DNA of 64,000 bases from Chersky-840 sp963810195 (GCA_963810195.1 CAWEMO010000009.1:62001-126000), one strand, 5' to 3'; counted from the stretch's first letter, positions 7,825-17,003 are shown. Numbers and translations: made by a program. The notes: generated from the letters alone by a model not told the origin.

Positions 7825-10257
7825 ATGAACCAGGAGGCCGGGATCGTGACCGCCGTCCCGCGGATCGATCGTTCGAGATCTGGGGAGAGGGTGGTGTCAC
7901 TGGCCATCGGCGGGATGACGTGCGGCGCGTGTGCGGCTCGGATCGAACGCCGGCTCAACGACCTCGATGGCGTCGAGGCCAGCGTCAATTACGCGTCCGA
8001 ACGGGCCCGGGTGTCGCTCCTGGGCGACCTTCCGATCCAAAGATTGGTCGACGAGATCCAAAGCGTCGGCTATTCCGCAGAGGTTTTTCAGGACGTAGCG
8101 CAGGATGCGGATCATGCCCACGAGATCGACCGACGCGTTCGCTCACTGGGGCGACGACTGCTCGTCGCCGCGGTTCTCTTCATGCCCCTGTGTGACCTCT
8201 CGATCGCCTTCTCGCTCGTCCCCAGGTTGCGCTTCCCCTACTGGCAATGGGTGCTCATCGCCCTGGCCACACCTGTCCTGACCTGGGGGGCATGGCCGTT
8301 CTACAAAGCGGCGATCCGCAACGCTCGACACGGAACGTCCTCAATGGACACCCTCGTGTCACTGGGCGTCATGGCGGCGACGGGCTGGTCGCTCTACGCC
8401 ATGTTCTGGCGCGACACCAGCCATGCACCGCAAACGGTGCTCTTCGTCCTTGCTCACCAATCCGGAGGGGCGATCTACATCGATGTCGCCGTGGGTGTGA
8501 CCACCTTCCTCCTTGCGGGTCGGTACTTCGAAGCCTGGTCCAAGCGCCGGACCGGGAACGCGCTGCGGTCCCTGGCGGCGGTGGGAGCCAAGGACGTGGC
8601 CGTGCTCGACGCCACGGGAGTGGAGCACCGACGTCCCGTTGCGCAGCTCGTGGTGGGCGACCGCTTCGTCGTGCGGCCAGGCGAGACCGTCGCCACCGAC
8701 GGAGAGGTCGTTCTCGGGCATTCCGCCATCGATCGAAGCGCCATGACCGGCGAGTCCCTGCCTATCGACGTGGCTCCTGGCGACCGTGTGCTCGGCGGCA
8801 TGGTGTCGATGGGGGGTCGTTTGGTGGTCCGGGCGACGAAGGTCGGCCGTGACACGCAGCTGGCTCACATGATTCAGCTGGTCGAGAATGCCCAGAACCA
8901 GAAGGCTGCGGTCCAACGGCTCGCCGACCGGATCGCGGGGGTCTTCGTCCCTGCTGTGCTCGTCATCGCCCTCGTGACTCTCACGGCCTGGCTGTTACTC
9001 GGCGGGTCCACGCAACAGGCGTTCAGTGCCGCACTGTCGGTCCTGATCATCGCCTGTCCTTGTGCTCTGGGCCTGGCGACACCGACGGCTCTGCTCGTCG
9101 CCTCAGGCCAGGGGGCCCGACTCGGAATCTTCTTCAAGGGCTACCAAGCACTGGAGGCCTCCCGACAGGTCGACACCGTCGTACTCGACAAGACAGGGAC
9201 CGTCACCGAGGGCAAGATGGCGGTCGCGGATGTGGAGTGTGCACCCGGGATCGAACGCGTCACGCTCCTGCGCTGGGCGGGAGCGCTCGAACAGGCGTCC
9301 GAGCACCTCATCGGCCGAGCCATCGCCGGCCTCGCACAAGCGGAGCTGGGCACCCTCCCCCCCGTTGACCGGTTCGTGGCGCTGCCCGGGATTGGTACGC
9401 GGGGAACCGTCGATGGACATGAGATCTCGGTCGGGAAGGCTGATCTTTTTGCCAAATCCATAGAGACGTTGCCCGCAAGCCTGGCTGCCCACTGCGCGGA
9501 ATGGGAATCGGTCGGTCGGACGGCCGTGCTCGTGGGGCGAGACGACGCCATCGTCGGAGCCTTGTCGGTCGCCGATTCGATCCGACCTTCGGCGGCTTCT
9601 GCTGTCGGGGGGTTACAGGCACTCGGGCTCCACTGCATCCTTCTGTCAGGAGACAACGAGCCAACCGCTCGAGCAGTGGGCGCTGAGATCGGCATCACCG
9701 AGGTGGTGGCGAACGCCCTTCCGGCGGAGAAGGCAGCGGTAATCCGACGCCTCCAGGACGAAGGCCGGTCGGTGGCCATGGTGGGAGACGGAGTCAACGA
9801 CGGTCCAGCCCTGGCCTGCGCCGACCTCGGTCTTGCCGTCGGATCGGGCACCGATGTGGCGATCAACGCCGCCGACCTGATCGTCGTGCGAGACGATCTC
9901 GGCGTGATGGTCACGGCTATTGAGCTGGCTCGTCGCACCCTCAAGACGATCCGGGGCAATCTCCTGTGGGCATTTGGCTACAACGTGGCGGCGATTCCTC
10001 TTGCGGCTTGCGGCCTTCTCAATCCGCTGATCGCCGGTGCCGCCATGGCGCTGTCTTCGGGGTTTGTGGTGTGGAACAGCTCTCGGCTTCGGCACGTCGG
10101 CACGGGGGAATCACCGCTCGATCTTCCCGTCCGTGCCGGAGCTGCGACCGAGGCTGCCGATTCCTCTCCAATGGACAGACCAATAGGTGGTATCACTCAG
10201 CCGGTTGTGCCTCTGAGATCGGCACCTCGTGAGCCTGCAAAGATGGTTGGCCCATGA
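7825..10257 (+). CDS. copA: Copper-translocating P1B-type ATPase
   Basis: Inner-membrane pump that exports Cu(I), about 810 residues. An N-terminal HMA domain carries GMTCGACAAR near residue 32. The membrane site is ACPCALG near residue 410 (CPC motif of Cu+/Ag+ pumps). The DKTGT phosphorylation site is near 454, an SEHLIGRAI nucleotide-binding motif near 492, and GDGVNDGPAL near 653. The ATG at 7825 has AGGTGA eight bases upstream; the GTG at 7813 has no ribosome site. The repressor gene starts within its stop (ATGA), and a palindromic operator lies upstream. Silver is a possible extra substrate. Confidence 0.94.
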   Translation: MNQEAGIVTAVPRIDRSRSGERVVSLAIGGMTCGACAARIERRLNDLDGVEASVNYASERARVSLLGDLPIQRLVDEIQSVGYSAEVFQDVAQDADHAHEIDRRVRSLGRRLLVAAVLFMPLCDLSIAFSLVPRLRFPYWQWVLIALATPVLTWGAWPFYKAAIRNARHGTSSMDTLVSLGVMAATGWSLYAMFWRDTSHAPQTVLFVLAHQSGGAIYIDVAVGVTTFLLAGRYFEAWSKRRTGNALRSLAAVGAKDVAVLDATGVEHRRPVAQLVVGDRFVVRPGETVATDGEVVLGHSAIDRSAMTGESLPIDVAPGDRVLGGMVSMGGRLVVRATKVGRDTQLAHMIQLVENAQNQKAAVQRLADRIAGVFVPAVLVIALVTLTAWLLLGGSTQQAFSAALSVLIIACPCALGLATPTALLVASGQGARLGIFFKGYQALEASRQVDTVVLDKTGTVTEGKMAVADVECAPGIERVTLLRWAGALEQASEHLIGRAIAGLAQAELGTLPPVDRFVALPGIGTRGTVDGHEISVGKADLFAKSIETLPASLAAHCAEWESVGRTAVLVGRDDAIVGALSVADSIRPSAASAVGGLQALGLHCILLSGDNEPTARAVGAEIGITEVVANALPAEKAAVIRRLQDEGRSVAMVGDGVNDGPALACADLGLAVGSGTDVAINAADLIVVRDDLGVMVTAIELARRTLKTIRGNLLWAFGYNVAAIPLAACGLLNPLIAGAAMALSSGFVVWNSSRLRHVGTGESPLDLPVRAGAATEAADSSPMDRPIGGITQPVVPLRSAPREPAKMVGP

Positions 10258-10697
10258 CCACGACCACCTGCGACAACCCCAAGTGCTCCTGCGATCCATG
10301 CACCTGTACCGAGTGCGGCTGCGGCGTAGCCAGGCTGGGAGATCTCGAACGGCGAGTTATGGACCTCCTGTGGGAGGAGCCCGGTCGCGAAATGAGCGGG
10401 CGTGACGTGGCTGACGCGCTTCCTGACTACGCCTATACGACGGTCGCCACCATCCTCGATCGGCTGGTCCACAAGGGAGTGGTGAGCCGCAGGATGGAGG
10501 GACGCACAATCCGGTTCTCGACCATCGGCACCCGAGCCGACCACACCGCGGATCTCATGCACGAGACCCTCGTGGTGGCCCGCGACCCAGAATCTGCTCT
10601 TGTCCGCTTCGCGGAGACGCTGTCGGGACCCGAAGCGGAGGTTCTTCGCCGCGCCCTCGATCAGCTCAAACGGAAGCCCCAAGCGACGAAGCAGTGA
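10254..10697 (+). CDS. BlaI/MecI/CopY-family repressor with Cys-rich N-terminal tail
   Basis: A 147-residue winged-helix repressor. The BlaI fold is clear from LERRVMDLLWEEPGREMSGRDVADAL, the recognition helix region YTTVATILDRLVHKGVV and the wing RRMEGRTIRFS. Before it lies an unusual tail, residues 6-23, with seven cysteines (CDNPKCSCDPCTCTECGC), like a metallothionein-type metal cluster site. CopY of firmicutes carries its Cys motif at the C-terminus, so the position here is different. The ATG overlaps the copper ATPase stop. Inferred role: copper-released repressor acting on the palindrome at 7752-7768. Confidence 0.88.
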   Translation: MTTTTCDNPKCSCDPCTCTECGCGVARLGDLERRVMDLLWEEPGREMSGRDVADALPDYAYTTVATILDRLVHKGVVSRRMEGRTIRFSTIGTRADHTADLMHETLVVARDPESALVRFAETLSGPEAEVLRRALDQLKRKPQATKQ

Positions 10698-10879
10698 TCT
10701 CCGTCCCCTAGCGCTGGGTGCCGCTTCGAGGCCATCCGTGGCGGAGAAGCCCCGGCCCGGATCTGGCAATGCTCGGGGGAAACCTCAAGGCGAACCGACA
10801 GGCTCCCCGGTCGGCGATCGCGTCGGCGACTTGCTCAGCGGTCGAACGCAGCGATTCTTCCAGTCACCCGAGCGTGATC

Positions 10880-11614
10880 GAGCCGTGCGCCGACGCCTGG
10901 GACGATCAGCTGTTCTTCATGGCTTCCAACGGCTTCCGTGCGATCGCCCACGACCGGCGCGGTCACGGTCGCTCCAGCCAGCCGTGGGAGGGCAACGACA
11001 TGGACCACTATGCGGACGATCTCGCCGAGCTCATCGACTCGCTCGACCTGCACGACGCGGTCCTTGTCGGCCACTCCACCGGTGGCGGGGAGGTCGTGCG
11101 CTACATCGGCCGGCACGGTGCCTCACGCGTCAGCCAGGCCGTCCTCGTCGGGGCCGTCCCGCCGCTGATGCTCGAGACGGCGGACAATCCTGGCGGTACG
11201 CCGTTGGAGGTCTTCGACGGGTAACGCCAGGCGTTGCTCGCCGATCGGTCGCAATTCTACAAGGACCTGAGCGAGGCCTTCTACGGCGCCAACCGCCCCG
11301 GCAGCACCGTCTCCCAGGGCGTCCGCGATGCCTTCTGGCTCATGAGCATGCAGGTCGATCTCAAGGCCGCCCACGACTGCATCAAGCAGTTCTCCGAGAC
11401 GGACTTCAACGACGACCTCAAGAAGGTCGACATCCCGACACTCGTCATCCAGGGCGACGACGACCAGATCGTCCCCCTCGATGACTCCGGACGGCTCACG
11501 GCCCAGATCGTTCCGAGCGCAGAACTGAAGATCTATCCCGGCGCTCCGCACGGTCTCTTTCAGACACACAAGCAGCAGCTCAACGACGACCTTCTGGCAT
11601 TCGCCAAGCGCTGA
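10880..11614 (+). pseudogene. Broken alpha/beta hydrolase (non-heme haloperoxidase-like)
   Basis: In one frame the sequence reads DAWDDQLFFMASNGFRAIAHDRRGHGRS, GHSTGGGEVVRYIGRHG (nucleophile elbow), the acid region GDDDQIVPLD, and the catalytic His in PGAPHGLFQTH. These are the marks of chloroperoxidase-type alpha/beta hydrolases. The N-terminal strand with the oxyanion HGW motif is missing; the upstream 180 bp does not encode it in any frame. An in-frame TAA at 11222-11224 splits the rest. The downstream half starts at ATG 11234 but lacks a nucleophile. It lies 180 bp after the copper repressor and is probably an inactive remnant. Confidence 0.8.
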
Positions 11615-11692
11615 CTCCTGCCCGAACGGCTAACACCCTCACGAGAGACTGCCATGGGTCGGAAGCTGATAGCGACGAACGTTGCGCTTCGG

Positions 11693-12907
11693 TCACGACG
11701 CAGGTACCCGGTAGGGCCCCGCCACTACGGTCACCGGCTTCCAGCTCATTCCACCATCCACGGTCCACCACATGGGGCCACCATTCACACCCGGGACGGC
11801 CCAGCCCACCAGAGGAGTCAGGAAGTCCAGGGCATCGAAAGCTCCGAGCGCGCCCTTCATGCTGACGGAGCAAGGCCAACTCCTCCAATGAGCACCGCCG
11901 TCGTCCGTCGCCATGAGCACCGAGCCGTTGGTGAGGCGCCAGTGCGTTGGATCTATCAGGTCCACGCTCCCAACCTGGGGCGAAATGGGTGGCGTTGACG
12001 CGGGGAACGACCGGCTGGTCCAGGTCGCTCCACCATCGGAGCTGGTGGCGACGGCGACTGCACCCGGCCGGCCTCCGATCTCCACGGTGAGCGCTACGTC
12101 GGGACCGGCCACCACCGGAACACCGAGGCCCTCGCCCGCGGGCACGGGTGCCCCTGCCGGAAGCGGAACCGTCGGGAGGGTATTCCATTGCTCGCCACCG
12201 TCGGTACTCCGATAGAGATAGGGGGACCCGCCATTGCAGAAGCTCGAGGCCCAGCCCACCGTGGACGAGGTGAAAGTGATCCCCTTGTCGCAGCCGAACG
12301 GCAGAGCGTCAGCCGTGGAGCCTTCACCGTTGTACGGCTCGGTCTGCGACACCAGTGTCCAGGTGAGCCCACCATCGTACGTCCGATAGAGACTGACACT
12401 CTCCGAGCCTGCTGCCGCCCCGAGCACATCGCACCAGCCGTGGCGCGAGTCCACGAAGTCGAGTTGGCAACCGTTGGCTACGCTCGGAAGTTGTTGCCAT
12501 GACTGGCCGCCGTCGACTGTGCGATAAACGGGCTCGGGCGGATTGGTGGTCCCTTGTTCAACCAAGCCGACCACCCATCCTTCTTGGCTGTTGAGGAAGT
12601 AGCTCGACGCAAGACTCCCGGACGGATCACTCCAGACGTTCTGCCAGTGCTGCCCGCTGTCAACCGTGCGGACGACCCAGCTCCCGTTGAAACTGCCGTC
12701 GACCACCGCCCACCAGGTAGTCGGCGTCACGGGGGTGAACTTCTCGAGTGTGCCCGCTCTCCCGGTGGAGAGGGTCGATGTCGTGCTCGCGGCAGAAGAC
12801 CCGGGTGCGGGAATCCCGGGGACCGCCGTCTTGGCAGCCCCGCCGCAGGCCGCCGTCATACCCAGAAGCAGGCCCAGAGCGACAGCAGCGAGTCGCCGCA
12901 CATCCAC
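11693..12907 (-). CDS. Secreted beta-propeller lipoprotein with BNR/YCF48-type repeats
   Basis: About 404 residues, probably anchored outside the membrane. From the GTG at 12907 the signal is DVRRLAAVALGLLLGMTAAC, a compact lipoprotein signal; 44 further in-frame residues upstream do not resemble one, although an ATG at 13039 exists. After a Ser/Thr linker there are at least six repeats of the type YRTVDGGQSWQQL, YRTYDGGLTWTLV, YRSTDGGEQWNTL, ATSSDGGATWTSR, MATDDGGAHWRSW and WTVDGGMSWKPV, each following a (V/L)GW turn. These are Asp-box-like blades of a YCF48/BNR propeller. Ligand and role are unknown. No clear partner is next to it. Confidence 0.8.
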   Translation of the reverse strand: MDVRRLAAVALGLLLGMTAACGGAAKTAVPGIPAPGSSAASTTSTLSTGRAGTLEKFTPVTPTTWWAVVDGSFNGSWVVRTVDSGQHWQNVWSDPSGSLASSYFLNSQEGWVVGLVEQGTTNPPEPVYRTVDGGQSWQQLPSVANGCQLDFVDSRHGWCDVLGAAAGSESVSLYRTYDGGLTWTLVSQTEPYNGEGSTADALPFGCDKGITFTSSTVGWASSFCNGGSPYLYRSTDGGEQWNTLPTVPLPAGAPVPAGEGLGVPVVAGPDVALTVEIGGRPGAVAVATSSDGGATWTSRSFPASTPPISPQVGSVDLIDPTHWRLTNGSVLMATDDGGAHWRSWPCSVSMKGALGAFDALDFLTPLVGWAVPGVNGGPMWWTVDGGMSWKPVTVVAGPYRVPAS

Positions 12908-13077
12908 AGTGATCTCACGATCGAGAGCGCGAATCCGTTGACGGCTCCCTGTGGGGTCATCTCGACAGGGCATGTGGCAACACTCGCTCTCCGGCGAAAA
13001 GCCCCGCGTGCCAGATCTGGGCGAGAACGCCAGGGGCATGGCCTCCTGAACAGGGCCAGGACGACCTCAAGACGGCG

Positions 13078-15108
13078 TTATCGGCCCAGGAGCCACCCCG
13101 CTGTCGCCGCGCCGCGCCGCCATGTAGTCATGGCGAGACGATGCGCTCTGCCCACCCACCGTGAGGAGGCGGCGAGCAAGCGCCGGTCGGAATCCGCAAA
13201 GCTGGAGTACCAGAAGGTGCGGCCGTCGGCGGCGGCCTGCGGTGAGGCGCCTCCAGGATTGAAGAACAGAGCGAGGACGATCATGGCAATGACGATGAGG
13301 ATTCCGACGAGTGTGGCCGGGAGGGCGACGCTCGAGTCTGAGGCATCACTCGCCGACGCAAGCGGGCCGGAGACGGATTGCGGGCTGCTGCCCCCCGATC
13401 CGTTTCCGGGCACGGTGCTCGGTGACGCGGCGATCCTCGAACTCGGCACCAGCGGCGTGACCCGGGTCGGAACGGTGGTACTGGGTGCCACGGCGTTCTG
13501 TGTCCCGGCAACGGCGGCCGGGCCCGTAACACCCGCGGATTTCGCCGTCGAAGCGTGATCAGTTGCGGCAGGCTGTGAACCTGTCGTCTGGGGAATCTGC
13601 TTGCTGGCCGCCGTCGTTGAAGCCGCTTCGCCTGTTGAGGGAGATGCAAGAGCGGTCGAGCTTAGGGTCGCGATTCCCGGTGGGGCCGGGCTCGACGTTG
13701 GTGCACTCCCGGATGGAGAGGAGACGGGAGCCGGAGCCGCCGGTGCAGATGTCGGAGTGGTCGACGTCTGGGTCGGTGTCGGTGTGGTCGACGTCTGGGT
13801 CGGTGTCGGTGTGGTCGACGTCTGGGTCGGTGTCGGTGTGGTCGACGTCTGGGTCGGTGTCGGTGTGGTCGACGTCTGGGTCGGTGCCATCGGAGATGCG
13901 ACTGGGGTCGAGCTTAGGGTCGTGATTCCCGGTGGGGCCGGGCTCGACGTAGGTGCACTCCCTGATGGAGAGGAGACGGGAGCCGGCTCCACCGGTGACG
14001 ATGTTGGTGTAGTCGACGTCTGGGTCGGTTCCATCGGAGATGCGACTGGGGTCGAGAGTCCGGTGGGCGGCGCAGACGTGGGCGGCTGCGGGGAGGCGGG
14101 CGTCGGTGTGGCATTCGGTGGTTGAGCTGCAGCAGTAGCCGGGACAGCGTCAAAGACGAACGCGTTCCCGTTACTGTCGACGGCCACACAGGACGAACCG
14201 GAGACGCACGAGACTGCGTTCAGATCGCCCAGGAGATCAAGCAGTGTGGGTGTCGACCATGCAGAGCCGTTGTAGGTCAAGTAGTTGCCGAAGTGGTCCA
14301 CTGCGGTACAAGACGCCCCAACACATGCAACGGCCGTCAACCCACCAAGGGGGTCAATACGGCTCAACATGGACCACGTTGACCCGTTGTAACTGATCTC
14401 ATCTCCGTAGGAGTTCACAGCCGCACAAAAGGTGCTTGACGAGCAAGAGACCGAAGGGAAGAGGACGCCGAACGGGTCCATCGATTTCGGAGGTGACCAA
14501 ATTGTCCCGTTGAACGTGACCGCTTGGCCTGCGTAGTCGACGGCCACGCAGAACGAACTCGTCGCGCATGAGACCGAACTGAGTAAGCCCGAAGTGTCGA
14601 CGAGCTCTGGAGCTGACCAGGTCGTCCCGTTGAACGTGACCGCTTGGCCTGCGTAGTCGACGGCCACGCAGAACGAACTCGTTGCGCATGAGACCGAACT
14701 GAGTAAACCCGAAGTGTCGACGAGCTTCGGAGGTGACCAGGTCGTCCCGTTGAACGTGACCGCTTGGCCTGCGTAGTCGACGGCCACGCAGAACGAACTC
14801 GTTGCGCATGAGACCGAACTGAGAGTGCCCGAGGAGTCGACCGGTGTGGGCGACGACCAGGCCGAGCCGTTATAAGACCACCCTTGCCCACCTGCGCCCA
14901 CAGCGGTGCAGGTGGACGTCGAAGGGCAGGAAACAGAGGTCAGCAGGCTTGATCCGGAAACACCGTCGCTGGCGCTCGCCTTGGCGGGCGTTGTCAGTGC
15001 CGAGGCGGTGATCAGACCGGCGATCAGGAGAACTCCTGCCAGTGCCCGGGAAGCACGCGCTCGCGCTCGAAGAAGATGGCGGCTGTTCGATCTCCCCCCG
15101 TTTCGCAT
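13078..15108 (-). CDS. Large surface protein: seven Cys-containing repeats, PT-rich stalk, C-terminal membrane anchor
   Basis: A 676-residue exported protein. Start at ATG 15108 with AGGAG five bases upstream. Residues 1-45 are a basic signal peptide ending in a Thr/Ala-rich cleavage area. Then come about seven repeats of roughly 40 residues with the pattern SVSC-x5-FCVAVD-x-GQ--FNGTTW, each with a Cys pair, probably propeller blades. Next is a long Pro/Thr/Ser stalk containing five 9-residue repeats (PTQTSTTPT). A hydrophobic helix (LPATLVGILIVIAMIVLALFF) and a 50-residue basic cytoplasmic tail follow. It looks like an adhesin or sensor displayed on a stalk. Three blades are nearly identical in DNA. 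Confidence 0.75.
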   Translation of the reverse strand: MRNGGRSNSRHLLRARARASRALAGVLLIAGLITASALTTPAKASASDGVSGSSLLTSVSCPSTSTCTAVGAGGQGWSYNGSAWSSPTPVDSSGTLSSVSCATSSFCVAVDYAGQAVTFNGTTWSPPKLVDTSGLLSSVSCATSSFCVAVDYAGQAVTFNGTTWSAPELVDTSGLLSSVSCATSSFCVAVDYAGQAVTFNGTIWSPPKSMDPFGVLFPSVSCSSSTFCAAVNSYGDEISYNGSTWSMLSRIDPLGGLTAVACVGASCTAVDHFGNYLTYNGSAWSTPTLLDLLGDLNAVSCVSGSSCVAVDSNGNAFVFDAVPATAAAQPPNATPTPASPQPPTSAPPTGLSTPVASPMEPTQTSTTPTSSPVEPAPVSSPSGSAPTSSPAPPGITTLSSTPVASPMAPTQTSTTPTPTQTSTTPTPTQTSTTPTPTQTSTTPTPTQTSTTPTSAPAAPAPVSSPSGSAPTSSPAPPGIATLSSTALASPSTGEAASTTAASKQIPQTTGSQPAATDHASTAKSAGVTGPAAVAGTQNAVAPSTTVPTRVTPLVPSSRIAASPSTVPGNGSGGSSPQSVSGPLASASDASDSSVALPATLVGILIVIAMIVLALFFNPGGASPQAAADGRTFWYSSFADSDRRLLAASSRWVGRAHRLAMTTWRRGAATAGWLLGR
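13757..13887. repeat. 27-bp tandem repeat, five copies (PTQTSTTPT stalk)
   Basis: A 27-bp unit beginning GTGGTCGACGTCTGGGT starts at 13757, 13784, 13811, 13838 and 13865, the last copy incomplete. The copies are essentially identical and encode nine residues each in the stalk of the surface protein on the minus strand. A further diverged copy lies near 14010. In-frame copy-number change would alter stalk length without breaking the gene. Confidence 0.9.
14481..14840. repeat. 120-bp near-identical tandem repeats (propeller blades)
   Basis: Three consecutive 120-bp units in register with the numbering (for example 14521, 14641 and 14761 all begin CGCTTGGCCTGCGTAGTCGA) differ at only a few positions. 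Each encodes a 40-residue blade of the surface protein. Flanking blades are diverged, so the three are a recent expansion or are being homogenised. Confidence 0.9.
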
Positions 15109-15352
15109 TCCGACTCCTGTTGGCAGCCCTGTGACCGTTCGCGGCACGGTCCAAGCGGGTTGCCACCCTTGATTCTTCAAGACCTGAAGCCGGTGTCAAG
15201 TAGTACCACCCAGGGTCCAACGGCGACCTCTCTCGAGCGCGCAGCTCGAAGCTGCTCCTGTCTACCATCCGGTCTGTCATCAGGGCTCACCCCACCGCGT
15301 GTGTGGAGGAAGCGCATCTCGGACCAGGCGGGTCTTGCGCGTGCGGAGACAG

Positions 15353-15931
15353 CTACTTGCCGCTTACCGGGTGCAGGGGTGCGACGAGTGAGCCCGAGGC
15401 GAGCATTGCGGCCAACGCCTTCGCCGAGGCAGCGGTGAGGTTCCCACTGATCTCCCCCTTCCCACCAAACGACGAGAACACCGACTGATCGGGCGGGATG
15501 AGTGGAGCCGATTCGACGAGCCCGTCGACGTCGACGGCCAGGTGCTGGTGGAAGTTCGCCTGTACGACCTGGTCCCACGCTCGCGAACCCGACGGAGTGA
15601 GCGCGTAGCTCACTGCCCATGCGTCGATCGTGGTGTCGAAAAGAGCCGACGCGGAGGCAACGGCCGTGGCACCAAGATAGCCGTTCGGCTCCACGATGAT
15701 GACCCAGTCACCGACCGTTTCCACTTGCACGACCAGCCGGTCACCGGTGTGATCCTGTTCTCTCTGTGCGGTGACGAAGTCGACAATGTGGCGGGTTGAA
15801 GGATCACAACCGAGTCGCCCCAGGACCGTGTCCTTGGCGACGCCTGACACCAATGTCAGGCACATCGAATCTGGAGCATTATCCGATTCGACCCACTCAT
15901 AGCCCGGCGTCCTCGGCTCGTTGCTCACCAT
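15353..15931 (-). CDS. DUF6461-like domain joined to a SecD P1-head-like domain
   Basis: A 192-residue protein in one clean frame. Residues 1-95 (CLTLVSGVAKDTVLGRLGCDP, DWVIIVEPNGYLGAT) resemble DUF6461-type proteins found in actinobacteria. Residues 108-192 match the periplasmic P1 head of SecD: YALTPSGSRAWDQVV, LAVDVDGLVESAPLI, GKGEISGNLTAASAKALAAMLASGSLVAPL. No signal peptide or membrane helix is seen, unlike genuine SecD, whose head is held outside the membrane between transmembrane helices. It lies 19 bp upstream of no co-directional partner except the SpoU gene before it. Function unknown; the fusion is unusual. Family names come from remembered motifs and need a profile search. Confidence 0.65.
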   Translation of the reverse strand: MVSNEPRTPGYEWVESDNAPDSMCLTLVSGVAKDTVLGRLGCDPSTRHIVDFVTAQREQDHTGDRLVVQVETVGDWVIIVEPNGYLGATAVASASALFDTTIDAWAVSYALTPSGSRAWDQVVQANFHQHLAVDVDGLVESAPLIPPDQSVFSSFGGKGEISGNLTAASAKALAAMLASGSLVAPLHPVSGK

Positions 15932-15950
15932 AGAGAAATGGTCTCCGTCT

Positions 15951-16865
15951 TCAGAGCCCGGCGAGCGCGTGGAACGCTACCGCGGCGGCAGTTGCCACGT
16001 TCAGCGAGTCGACCCCGTCCGCCATCGGGACGGGAACCACCACATCGGACGCTGCCAGGGCCTCATCGGTCAGGCCCGGCCCCTCTGCACCGAGGAGCAG
16101 GGCCACACCGACGGGGTCACCTGAGCCGGACACCGAGGCCTTCAGCTCGGCGAGACTGACGACGGGGACGCCGCGTCCGGCGGCCGGACGCGGAGCCAAC
16201 GCGGCGACAACGAAGCCGGCGGCCCGCACCTGGTGGAGCCCCGTCGGCCACGGCACCAGCCGGGCGAACGGAATGTGGAGGACATGTCCGACCGACACCC
16301 GGATCGACCGGCGGTAGAGCGGGTCGGCGCACGTCGGGTCGAGGAGGATGCCTGCGACCCCGAAGGCGGCGGCGTTGCGGAACAGGGCCCCGATGTTCTC
16401 GTGGTCGTTGAGGCCCTCGAGGATGGCCACCAGCGGAGGGGATCCCTGCGGAGCCGATGTTCCCGCGGCGTCGGCCAGTAGCGGTCCGGGATCAGCGGGC
16501 GACGGGCGGTTCGCGACCGCTACCACGCCCCGGTGCAGGGCGAAGCCGACCGTGCCGGCCACCAAAGCACGGGTCCCCACGAACACCGGCGCGCCCCGCG
16601 CCCGTGTGGCCGCCACCAGGTCACCCACCGCCGTCACCTGGCGATCGTCGACGAGCAGCGAACGCACCGTGTACTCGGACGTGAGGAGCCGGTCTACGGC
16701 GAGCCTGCCCTCGACCACGAAAACCGACTGATCGGCGTCCAGGCGGATCCGGCCGGCCGGGTCGTTGAGGTTCCGGTAGAGGTCGAGCCGCCCGTCATCG
16801 GGGTCGTCCACAGCAACGAGCGGGCCCGGGGTGACGACAGGAGGGCACTTGGACGCGTCCGACAC
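15951..16865 (-). CDS. SpoU/TrmH-family RNA 2'-O-methyltransferase
   Basis: A 304-residue SAM-dependent methyltransferase of the SPOUT class, probably acting on tRNA or 23S rRNA. All three SpoU motifs are present: motif 1 ILEGLNDHENIGALFRNAAAFG, motif 2 LLLGAEGPGLT, and motif 3 VPVPMADGVDSLNVATAAAVAFHAL, which forms the knot. The N-terminal 120 residues resemble the substrate-binding domain of this family (VFVVEGRLAVDRLL). The exact RNA target cannot be told from sequence. It lies 138 bp upstream of the broken permease locus in the same direction and 19 bp before the SecD-head fusion gene, which may be read from the same message. Confidence 0.9.
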   Translation of the reverse strand: MSDASKCPPVVTPGPLVAVDDPDDGRLDLYRNLNDPAGRIRLDADQSVFVVEGRLAVDRLLTSEYTVRSLLVDDRQVTAVGDLVAATRARGAPVFVGTRALVAGTVGFALHRGVVAVANRPSPADPGPLLADAAGTSAPQGSPPLVAILEGLNDHENIGALFRNAAAFGVAGILLDPTCADPLYRRSIRVSVGHVLHIPFARLVPWPTGLHQVRAAGFVVAALAPRPAAGRGVPVVSLAELKASVSGSGDPVGVALLLGAEGPGLTDEALAASDVVVPVPMADGVDSLNVATAAAVAFHALAGL

Positions 16866-17003
16866 CCCTCCAGCTTCGCGTCCTGCCGAGCTCCAGGAAA
16901 CCGGGTATCGCCTCAGACTGCCCCACGCCTGGCGTCGAGACGAACCGCGGCCAGGTTTCCCGACCTGACCGGGATCGCTCAGCGCGAGCGGTTTGCGAAC
17001 GAC

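Noticed and set aside
13757..13887. Regular repeats that might suggest a CRISPR array
   Set aside because: The 27-bp units are directly adjacent with no spacers and encode the stalk of a surface protein.
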